This document shows, one piece after another, positions 14,516 to 20,195 of a stretch of DNA of 23,320 nucleotides. Both the position numbers and the translations under genes were made by a program. Position 1 is the first letter of the stretch; each line of letters opens with the position of its first letter. The stretch lies in NCBI GenBank assembly GCA_035604635.1, contig DATNIC010000061.1, positions 1-23,320 of the forward strand, read 5' to 3'. Source of the DNA: DATNIC01 sp035604635. GTDB lineage: Bacteria > Vulcanimicrobiota > Vulcanimicrobiia > Vulcanimicrobiales > Vulcanimicrobiaceae. Under the pieces are notes generated by a model, which was not told where the DNA came from, did no database searches, and worked only from the letters and a program-made list of their open reading frames with translations.

Positions 14516-15481
14516 CTATTTCGTCAGGACCGGCGGAAAGATCAAGTCTTCCGCCGCAAAGCGCTGTGGGATGATCTTATACTGGGCCGCCCGGTCGATC
14601 AGCGGCTGGATGTCCGAGGGGCGCAAGGTCGTCCCGTTCGTCGCGCGCTGCCCCAGCTTTTCGTACACGTCGAGCGGGATCCCGGTGAACTCAGCCATCA
14701 TTGCAGCCGTCTGCGGCCGGTGACTATTCGTGTACTGCGCCGCCTTGATCAGCGTCGCCGAGAACTTCTTGACGACCTCCACGTGCTTGCTCGCCCAGTC
14801 GGTAGTCGCAAACCAGCCGGCGATCATGAAGTGGTTGGCTATCGCCGCGTAACCCGATCCAAGGCCGCGGAACTTGCCCGTCGCGATGGCCGCATCGAGG
14901 AACGGCTCCGTCACGCTCGCCGTGTAAATTCGGTGCTCCTGCAAGGCCGCACCCGCGGCCGACATCGGGACTTCGACGAACTGCAAGGTCGACGAATCGC
15001 CGCCGTGCGCATCGACCCAGCTCGAGATCGAGAGCTGCGCGAGATCTTTGAGCGATGCGACCGCGACCGTCTTTCCGTTGAGATCCTTGCCGGAGCTGAT
15101 CCCCGCGTCGTTTGCGACGAGGAGCTGCGTGTACGGATACCTCAGATCGAAGGTCACACCGGGCGCGATCAGCACGATCGGGACGCCTTTGATCCGCGCG
15201 TTCATCAACGACACCAGGCTCGACTTGCCGATCTCGTAGTTGCCGGAGACAACGGCGGCCGCGACCGCGGAGCCGTTCGTCGAACGCTGAATTTGAACGT
15301 CGAGACCGGCTGCGCGAAAGAGCCCCGCGCGAATGCCGTAGATCAGCGGCGTGACGTCGTCGTCCGGCGTCAACCCGACCTTCAACGGGACTAGTTCGTT
15401 CGTCTGCGCCCGGACGGTAGCGGCGGTCAGCACGAACCCGAGCACGAGGAACGCGCCGATGACGCGAAGTGCCTTCGGCAT
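14516..15481 (-). CDS. ABC substrate-binding protein 3, NMT1-like
   Basis: This is a periplasmic solute-binding protein of 321 residues. The signal peptide is MPKALRVIGAFLVLGF and onward, with cleavage near TVRA-Q (about residues 22-25). The mature part starts LVPLKVGLTPDDDVTPLIYGI, which matches the N-terminal blocks of binding protein 2. The two share the SW-D-GGDS and TEPF motifs and the FVE-P segment, so they arose by duplication. The ATG at 15481 follows AGGGG by about 8 bases. It lies 10 bases after the cupin stop and 7 bases before the aldolase. No transporter membrane subunits accompany it, so it may use the permease at 470-1240 or one outside the window. Confidence 0.92.
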   Translation of the reverse strand: MPKALRVIGAFLVLGFVLTAATVRAQTNELVPLKVGLTPDDDVTPLIYGIRAGLFRAAGLDVQIQRSTNGSAVAAAVVSGNYEIGKSSLVSLMNARIKGVPIVLIAPGVTFDLRYPYTQLLVANDAGISSGKDLNGKTVAVASLKDLAQLSISSWVDAHGGDSSTLQFVEVPMSAAGAALQEHRIYTASVTEPFLDAAIATGKFRGLGSGYAAIANHFMIAGWFATTDWASKHVEVVKKFSATLIKAAQYTNSHRPQTAAMMAEFTGIPLDVYEKLGQRATNGTTLRPSDIQPLIDRAAQYKIIPQRFAAEDLIFPPVLTK

Positions 15482-15491
15482 CCGCTAGCCC

Positions 15492-16031
15492 CTATCGGCG
15501 CTGAGCGCCGGCGCCTTCCAGAATCTTGTCCTTGTCCGGCGCGAAGTGGTAGCGCGGCAGGAGGTCGAGATCGGTCCCCGTCACGCGGATCACCCACGCC
15601 TTTTCCGGTTGCGCCGTCGCATGGATCGCGCCCGGCCCGTAACAGCGCGCTTCGCCCTCTTCGAGGCGGTATTTGTCGGCGACCACGAGGTCGGCGTGAT
15701 CTTCGGTCGGCGGATTGACGCGACGATACTCCGTCATCTCGGTGAAGCCGCGTGCGTTTCCGTAGACCGCCCACGAGGCTCCGTGACTGTGTGGCGAGCC
15801 GGCTTTCTTCGCCTCCTGAACGTGCGCTAAGACGTAGGCGTCGGTCTGCGCATCGTGAAAGAGAACCCGCTTGCTCGCCGGCATCTCTTCCGTGAACGTT
15901 CGCGCAACGAAGGCCGGGTTGGCAAGGAGCTCCCGCAACCGGGCGGCGATCCGCGGGAGGCCGCCTGGGCCGTCCTCGCTGAGAATGGTGCGCAAATCGT
16001 TGCAAAACTGCGGTAAATCGTAGGAACTCAT
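15492..16031 (-). CDS. Cupin-fold protein, cysteine dioxygenase-like
   Basis: This is a 179-residue protein with a double-stranded beta-helix, resembling cysteine dioxygenase type I and COG5553-like metal proteins. The Fe-binding motif candidate is SPHSHGASWAVYG (two His separated by one residue, about residues 80-83), and a later His in the GAIHATAQP region (about 133) would be the third ligand. There is no signal peptide. The ATG at 16031 is preceded by a G-rich stretch (GGGGGAAG) that can serve as the ribosome-binding site. It heads the operon with binding protein 3 and the aldolase. The role may be oxygenolytic or isomerising, but this is not certain; no cysteine substrate is implied by the context. 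Confidence 0.85.
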   Translation of the reverse strand: MSSYDLPQFCNDLRTILSEDGPGGLPRIAARLRELLANPAFVARTFTEEMPASKRVLFHDAQTDAYVLAHVQEAKKAGSPHSHGASWAVYGNARGFTEMTEYRRVNPPTEDHADLVVADKYRLEEGEARCYGPGAIHATAQPEKAWVIRVTGTDLDLLPRYHFAPDKDKILEGAGAQRR

Positions 16032-16250
16032 GCCATCTTCCCCCGCCCGCTTGTTCTCTTTTCGCTAAAAATGGCCCTCGGGGCAACCACTTTGGCCACT
16101 TTTGTGTTATGCTGCATCGGACCGAGTTGCGTCAAGGCGTCACGTAGCTCGGACCGGTTGGACGATCCCTGTCCGTGCAGTGCGCACCCGCGTCTCGAAG
16201 CGATTCAGGTACTCCCCGTTTTTCACCCCAAATGACGCCGGGAGTACCCA
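16032..16250. promoter_or_regulatory. Intergenic region of cupin / zinc-ribbon genes
   Basis: This divergent region of 219 bases holds two tandem copies of CCACTTT (16087-16093 and 16096-16102). A possible TATGCT -10 box is at 16108-16113, with no clear -35. The last 40 bases contain the hairpin listed separately. No ORF is convincing here. Confidence 0.4.
16208..16248 (+). promoter_or_regulatory. Hairpin that sequesters the zinc-ribbon Shine-Dalgarno
   Basis: GGTACTCCC (16208-16216) and GGGAGTACC (16240-16248) are perfect 9-base reverse complements with a 23-base loop. The right arm contains the ribosome-binding site GGAG (16241-16244), which stands 6 bases before the ATG at 16251. In the folded state the site is paired, so this is a plausible translational switch (thermosensor, protein-binding or ligand-controlled). 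Confidence 0.75.
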
Positions 16251-16595
16251 ATGTATACTGATGAGACCCTGAACTGCGTGGATTGTTCCGCTCCGTTTAC
16301 TTTTACGGCGAGCGAGCAAGAGTTTTACGCATCCAAAGGCTTTGCCAATAAGCCGAGCCGCTGTCCCGATTGCCGCGCCGCCCGCAAGGCGCAGCGCGGT
16401 GGCGGTGGCGGCCAAAGCCGCGGCGGCTATTCCGGCGGCGGTGGTGGCGACTACGGCAGCCGGCCGGCGCGTGAAATGTTCCAGGCGACCTGCAGCTCTT
16501 GCGGCAAGGTAGCCGAGGTTCCGTTCCAGCCGCGAGGCGACAAGCCCGTCTACTGCCGCGATTGCTTCGCAACCCGCCGCAGCAGCTACCGCTAA
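16251..16595 (+). CDS. Small zinc-ribbon protein with two CxxC pairs and a Gly-rich linker
   Basis: This is a 114-residue protein made of two zinc-binding parts. The first has CVDC at residues 9-12 and CPDC at about 38-41; the second has CSSC at about 82-85 and CRDC at about 103-106. Between them is a Gly/Arg-rich linker of roughly 30 residues (RGGGGGQSRGG and similar), like low-complexity RNA-binding tails. The arrangement resembles the zf-trcl (probable zinc-binding) domain plus a second CxxC ribbon found in many uncharacterised bacterial proteins. Nucleic-acid binding is an inference from the linker and charge. The start ATG 16251 has GGAG 6 bases upstream inside a hairpin, and the gene ends in a strong terminator, so it is a single-gene transcript. 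Confidence 0.9.
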   Translation: MYTDETLNCVDCSAPFTFTASEQEFYASKGFANKPSRCPDCRAARKAQRGGGGGQSRGGYSGGGGGDYGSRPAREMFQATCSSCGKVAEVPFQPRGDKPVYCRDCFATRRSSYR

Positions 16596-16612
16596 ACCTC
16601 AAAACCCACCGG

Positions 16613-16652
16613 GGCGTGCGCTGCATCATGCAGCGCACGCCTCTTCTTTTTT
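16613..16652 (+). terminator. Rho-independent terminator of the zinc-ribbon gene
   Basis: GGCGTGCGCTGCA (16613-16625) and TGCAGCGCACGCC (16629-16641) form a perfect 13-base stem with a 3-base loop TCA. A pyrimidine/T-rich tract (TCTTCTTTTTT, 16642-16652) follows. It lies 17 bases after the stop codon. Confidence 0.95.
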
Positions 16653-16685
16653 GAAAGCAGTCACATCATCGCGCGCCGCAGCAGA

Positions 16686-16967
16686 ATTCACACCAAACGC
16701 CGTCCCTCCGCCGAGCCGAAACAAAGCGGTCCCGTCAAGGAAGAGGCTCTCGAAGTCTACGGGACGATCCGGCAAGTCTTTCCCAGCACCACCTTCTCCG
16801 TCGAGCTCGAGAACGGCATGACGATCCTGGCCCACATCGCCGGACGCCTGCGCCGGCATCGTATCAAGATCTTACCGGGCGATCGCGTCGACCTCGAAAT
16901 GTCCCCGTACGATTTGACCAAGGGTCGGATCGTCTACCGCTATCGCGCCGGCGAAGCGCGGCGCTAA
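16686..16967 (+). CDS. infA: Translation initiation factor IF-1, no standard start codon
   Basis: IF-1 binds the 30S A-site during initiation. The frame reads VKEEALEVYGTIRQVFP and onward, then ELENGMTILAHIAGRLRR, KILPGDRVDLEMSPYDLTKGRI and VYRYR, a full OB-fold IF-1 with its usual motifs, ending at TAA 16965-16967. The usual first residues (MAKEEA) align near 16734. From the zinc-ribbon stop (same frame) to 16734 there is no in-frame ATG, GTG or TTG. Only ATC 16665, ATC 16668 and ATT 16686 could start; I give ATT 16686 as a placeholder (93 residues, basic N-terminal tail), without a good ribosome-binding site. The start is therefore uncertain. It may be a second, stand-alone infA, as extra copies are common; the usual ribosomal-operon neighbours (rpmJ, rpsM) are absent here. 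Downstream bluB follows directly. Confidence 0.85.
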   Translation: MHTKRRPSAEPKQSGPVKEEALEVYGTIRQVFPSTTFSVELENGMTILAHIAGRLRRHRIKILPGDRVDLEMSPYDLTKGRIVYRYRAGEARR

Positions 16968-17593
16968 CGTTCACAGACGCTTTTCGGTCTGAATTCGAAG
17001 AGCTGCTGCGTTGGCGGCGCGACGTGCGTCGCTTCGATTCGCGCCCGGTCGACGAAGACTTATTGCGACGCCTCATCGCGTTGACGACCGCAGCTCCGTC
17101 GGTCGGCTTGAGCCAACCGGCGCGCTTCATCCGGGTCACCAATGCGGACCGGCGCGCCGCGATCGTTCGTGAGTACGAGCGCTGCAACGCGCAGGCGTTG
17201 ACGAAATATTCGGGTGAGCGCGCTCGTCTCTACTCCGGACTCAAGTTGTCCGGGCTGCGAGAAGCGCCCGTCCACCTAGCCGTCTTCGCCGACGAACAGA
17301 CCGAGCGCGGCAGCGGTTTAGGGCGCCGCACGATGCCGGAAACGACCGCCTATTCGGCGGTAACGGCGGTACACACGCTATGGCTGGCGGCGCGCGTGCA
17401 CGGCCTCGGGGTGGGATGGGTCTCGATTCTCGAACCGAAGCGCGTCAGGACGCTGCTCGAAGCCCCACGGTCGTGGCGTTTCATCGCTTATTTGTGCATC
17501 GGTTATCCGGTCGAGGAGCACGCCGACCGCGAGCTCTCGCGAGCCGGCTGGGAAACGGACGATCCGGCGTCAGCGTTCGTTCACGAACGCTAA
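16967..17593 (+). CDS. bluB: 5,6-dimethylbenzimidazole synthase BluB; start uncertain (ACG or GTG 17024)
   Basis: BluB is a nitroreductase-fold enzyme that consumes FMNH2 and O2 to make the lower ligand of vitamin B12. Seen are WRRDVRRF (FMN-binding Arg region), APSVGLSQPARF, GERARLYSGLKLSGL, EAPVHLAVFADEQTERG, GLGRRTMPETTAYSAV and LWLAARVHGLGVGWVSIL, all BluB-like. The first ATG/GTG/TTG in frame is GTG 17024, which would delete RRD before VRRF. The frame is intact back to the infA stop, and an ACG at 16967 forms TAACG (1-base overlap) where a TAATG junction would be expected. This gives 208 residues, typical for BluB. No other B12 gene is in the window. It shares its tail with the class I fumarase gene (3-base overlap). 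The family call is firm and the start open. Confidence 0.88.
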   Translation, partial: TFTDAFRSEFEELLRWRRDVRRFDSRPVDEDLLRRLIALTTAAPSVGLSQPARFIRVTNADRRAAIVREYERCNAQALTKYSGERARLYSGLKLSGLREAPVHLAVFADEQTERGSGLGRRTMPETTAYSAVTAVHTLWLAARVHGLGVGWVSILEPKRVRTLLEAPRSWRFIAYLCIGYPVEEHADRELSRAGWETDDPASAFVHER

Positions 17594-19227
17594 AGCAGCG
17601 AGACCTTCTTGCCGTCCACGCTAGCCGTCGCGGGCGGCGGCGTGACGAAGAAGTCGTTGCCTTTGTCGTCGACGACGACGAATGCCGGAAAGTTCTCGAC
17701 CTCGATTTTCCAGACCGCTTCCATCCCGAGCTCGGGAAAATCGAGCGTCTCGATTTTCTTGATCGCGGTTGCCGCCAGTTGCGCGGCCGCGCCGCCGATC
17801 GTCCCCAGGTAAAAGCCGCCGTACTTTTGGCAGGCGTCGCGCACGGCAGCCGATCGGTTGCCTTTTGCAAGCGTGACGAGGCTGGCGCCGCGCGCCTGCA
17901 GCGCCTCGAGATAGGAGTCCATCCGGCCCGCAGTCGTCGGGCCGAACGAGCCTGAGGCGTACTCGTCCGGTTTCTTCGCAGGCCCCGCGTAGTAAATCGG
18001 ATACTGCTTGGTGTATTCAGGCAGCGGCTCGCCGCGGTCGATCATATCGCGCCACTTCGCATGCACGATGTCGCGCGCGACGATCAACGTGCCGTTGAGC
18101 TTCAGGCGCGTTCCGATCGCGCACTGCGTCAGCTTCGCGCGAATCGCGTCCATTCCGGCGTTCGTGTCGATCACGACGGGATCGCCCGAGAGCGCCTTCT
18201 CATCGATCTCGGGGAGAAAGCGCGCGGGGTCGGTCTCGAGCGCTTCAAGCCACACGCCGCTCTTGTCGATCTTCGCCATCGCTTGGCGGTCTGCGCTGCA
18301 CGAGACACCGATCCCGATCGGGCAGCTCGCGCCATGGCGCGGGAGGCGGACGACGCGTACGTCGTGACAGAAATACCGCCCGCCGAACTGCGCACCGATA
18401 TTCAAGGTGCGCGTCATCTCGAGCACCTGCTTTTCCAACTCCAGGTCGCGGAAAGCGCGGCCGCTCGCATCGCCGCTCGTCGGCAGCGTATCGAGATAGT
18501 GCGTGCTCGCGAGCTTGACCGTCTTCATCGTGAACTCGGCCGATGTCCCGCCGATGACGATCGCGAGATGATACGGAGGACACGCCGCGGTCCCGAGCGT
18601 CCTGACCTTCTCCTCGAGGAACTGCATGAGCCGTTTGGGTTCGAGCGTCGCGCGCGTCTCTTGGTAGAGGAACGATTTGTTCGCTGAGCCGCCGCCTTTG
18701 GCAACGAAAAGAAAGTCGTAGCGGCTGCCGGGGACGGCCTCGATCTCGACCTGCGCGGGTAAGTTGTCGTCGGTCGGGACCTCTTCGTACATCGTGAGCG
18801 GCACCATCTGGCTGTAGCGCAGATTGCCCTGCTGATACGCGTCGCGGGCGCCCGCGGTCAGATACTGCTCGTCGTCGACACCGGTCCAAACTTGCTCGCC
18901 CTTGTGACCGTGGACGATCGCGGTCCCGGTATCCTGACACATCGGAAGAATGCGCGCTGACGAGATCACGGCGTTCTTGAGCAGCTCGATCGCGACGAAG
19001 CGGTCGTTCGGCGATGCCAACGGATCGTCGAGGATCGCACGAACCTGCGCGAGATGAGCGCTGCGGTACAGGTGCGCGATATCGAGAAATGCCTGGCGAG
19101 CGAGCTCCTGAATTGCGCCCGGTTCGATGCGCAAGATCTCGCGCCCGTTCCAATGTTCGACCGCGACGCGGTCGGAGATTTTGCGATACTCGATGGCCGG
19201 CTCAGTTAAATGAAAAATGCTGCTCAT
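17590..19227 (-). CDS. fumA: Fumarate hydratase, class I ([4Fe-4S], FumA/FumB type)
   Basis: This is a single-chain class I fumarase of 545 residues, which interconverts fumarate and malate with an oxygen-labile Fe-S cluster. The candidate cluster cysteines are in LPMCQDTGTA (about residue 107), TAACPPYHLAIVIGGTSAE (about 225) and IGVSCSADRQ (about 319). The C-terminal domain shows the SGDPVVIDTNAGMDAIR and SFGPTTAGRMDSYLE blocks. The frame is open for about 80 codons further upstream, but the ATG at 19227 (MSSIFHLTEPAIEYRK) gives the family length. The upstream region is divergent from the selenoprotein candidate, with a 77-base gap. With fumC at 3048 the organism carries both fumarase classes. 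Confidence 0.95.
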   Translation of the reverse strand: MSSIFHLTEPAIEYRKISDRVAVEHWNGREILRIEPGAIQELARQAFLDIAHLYRSAHLAQVRAILDDPLASPNDRFVAIELLKNAVISSARILPMCQDTGTAIVHGHKGEQVWTGVDDEQYLTAGARDAYQQGNLRYSQMVPLTMYEEVPTDDNLPAQVEIEAVPGSRYDFLFVAKGGGSANKSFLYQETRATLEPKRLMQFLEEKVRTLGTAACPPYHLAIVIGGTSAEFTMKTVKLASTHYLDTLPTSGDASGRAFRDLELEKQVLEMTRTLNIGAQFGGRYFCHDVRVVRLPRHGASCPIGIGVSCSADRQAMAKIDKSGVWLEALETDPARFLPEIDEKALSGDPVVIDTNAGMDAIRAKLTQCAIGTRLKLNGTLIVARDIVHAKWRDMIDRGEPLPEYTKQYPIYYAGPAKKPDEYASGSFGPTTAGRMDSYLEALQARGASLVTLAKGNRSAAVRDACQKYGGFYLGTIGGAAAQLAATAIKKIETLDFPELGMEAVWKIEVENFPAFVVVDDKGNDFFVTPPPATASVDGKKVSLL

Positions 19228-19245
19228 GGCGACCGCTCTCTTTCG

Positions 19246-19278
19246 CTTTTCCGCACAGGGCGACCTCGGCGGGAAAAG
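19246..19278. repeat. Imperfect inverted repeat in the fumA / DsbA-like divergent promoter
   Basis: CTTTTCCGC (19246-19254) and GCGGGAAAAG (19269-19278) are reverse complements except for one extra G. They lie in the 77-base divergent gap between fumA and the DsbA-like gene. This could be an operator shared by both genes; chance cannot be excluded. Confidence 0.4.
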
Positions 19279-19304
19279 TCGCAGGCGAGCGCGCAGAGTC
19301 GGCA

Positions 19305-19904
19305 ATGAACGATATTCGTCGGCTCGTCGTGTGGTCGGACGTCGTCTGACCCTACTGCTATCTCGGCTCGGTCTGGGTCGAAGAAGCCGCAAAAGAACTC
19401 GCCGTCCAGACGCGCTGGCTGCCCTTCGAGTTGCACCCTGATACTCCGCCGGAAGGCGCGCCCAAACCATTCAGCGACGCGCAGTGGCCGGCGATCGAGC
19501 AGCGGCTACGCACCCTTGCGGAACGAGTCGGCCTCCCGATCAACCCGCCGCGCCGGAACGTCAATTCGCGCCTTGCACTCGAGACCGGAGAGCTCGTGCG
19601 AGCGCGGCACGGCGACGCGGCGGCGGCAGCGCTGCACCACGCATTGTCGCGCGCGTTCTTCGTCGACGGTGCCGACATTGCCGATCTCGGGATTGTCGCC
19701 GGTCATGCCGCGGCCTGCGGCGTCGATGACAGCGACGTCCGAGCAGCTTGGGCGTCGCATGCTTACGCGGGCGCTATCGATGATTCGATGCGCTCGGCCT
19801 TCGCCGCCGGCGTCACGGGAGTCCCCGCCTTCGGTTGGCCCGGATCGCGCGCCGTCAGCGGGATGATGGAGCCGCAGCGCATCGTCGGGATCCTACGCGA
19901 CTAG
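19305..19904 (+). CDS. DsbA/FrnE-family oxidoreductase, candidate selenoprotein (UPYC active site)
   Basis: This is a thioredoxin-fold protein of the DsbA/FrnE family (PF01323-like, with 2-hydroxychromene-2-carboxylate isomerases). The frame starts ATG 19305 with MNDIRRLVVWSDVV, then an in-frame TGA at 19347-19349, then PYCYLGSVWVEEAAKEL. The family pattern is WSDVVCPWCYIG, so the TGA replaces exactly the first active-site Cys, giving U-P-Y-C. The rest of the frame is intact to TAG 19902: FELHPDTPPEG, the helical insert, and GVTGVPAF with the cis-Pro loop. With Sec it is 199 residues, close to the family length. There is no signal peptide, so it is probably cytoplasmic. A weak purine stretch (AGAG) precedes the ATG. 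TGA is a normal stop elsewhere in the window (for example 470, 9414), so general recoding is excluded. The alternative is a recent nonsense mutation; selenium machinery genes are not in the window. Confidence 0.8.
19347..19389 (+). promoter_or_regulatory. SECIS-like hairpin after the in-frame UGA
   Basis: Downstream of UGA (19347-19349) a stem can form from CGGC (19364-19367) plus TCGG (19368-19371) with TCGA (19378-19381) and GCCG (19386-19389), with a 4-base bulge AGAA on the 3' side. The apical loop is TCUGGG (19372-19377) and holds a GG pair about 26 bases after the UGA. This distance agrees with the bacterial SECIS layout. An alternative fold pairs GACCC (19348-19352) with GGGTC (19375-19379). 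I did not compute energies. Confidence 0.45.
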
Positions 19905-20137
19905 GTCCGCGCGACGTAGTTGTAGGTGCCGGACATCCATTCGCAGACGCTACCGTCGCGCATCACGAAGCTTTCGCACCCGTCGACGTCCGGATTGAAC
20001 CCCTCATTGCGGTTCTTCGTGCGAGGCCAATCGATGTTGCCGTCCTGACGCGCCGCCGCTCGCGCCTTCACATACGAGAACTGCGGCGACTTGGTCAGCG
20101 CGTTCAGGGCTCGCGCCAGGCTCTGGGCTTGCGTCAC
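19901..20137 (-). CDS. Small hypothetical protein, 78 residues
   Basis: This is a soluble small protein of unknown function. It starts with GTG 20137 (MTQAQSLARAL) and ends with TAG at 19901, overlapping the stop of the selenoprotein candidate tail to tail. The codon third positions are strongly GC, as in the neighbouring genes, which favours real coding over a shadow. The C-terminal half is polar and aromatic (GCESFVMRDGSVCEW, then SGTYNYVART), with two Cys. No signal peptide, membrane segment or known motif is seen. The ribosome-binding site is weak. The strand is opposite to recQ, which starts 58 bases away. Confidence 0.6.
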   Translation of the reverse strand: MTQAQSLARALNALTKSPQFSYVKARAAARQDGNIDWPRTKNRNEGFNPDVDGCESFVMRDGSVCEWMSGTYNYVART

Positions 20138-20195
20138 GTCATCTCGCTACGCAGGAAAAGCCTCTGCCGCCTCCTAGGCACAACCCGGGAACGGC

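Noticed and set aside
19014..19349. Plus-strand frame of 111 codons ending at the TGA of the Sec candidate
   Set aside because: Its upstream part is antisense to fumA; only the last 14 codons are real and belong to the DsbA-like gene.
19347..19349. General recoding of UGA as Trp or Cys
   Set aside because: TGA is the normal stop of several intact genes in the window (permease, UbiD, helicase), so only site-specific Sec insertion or a nonsense mutation remain.
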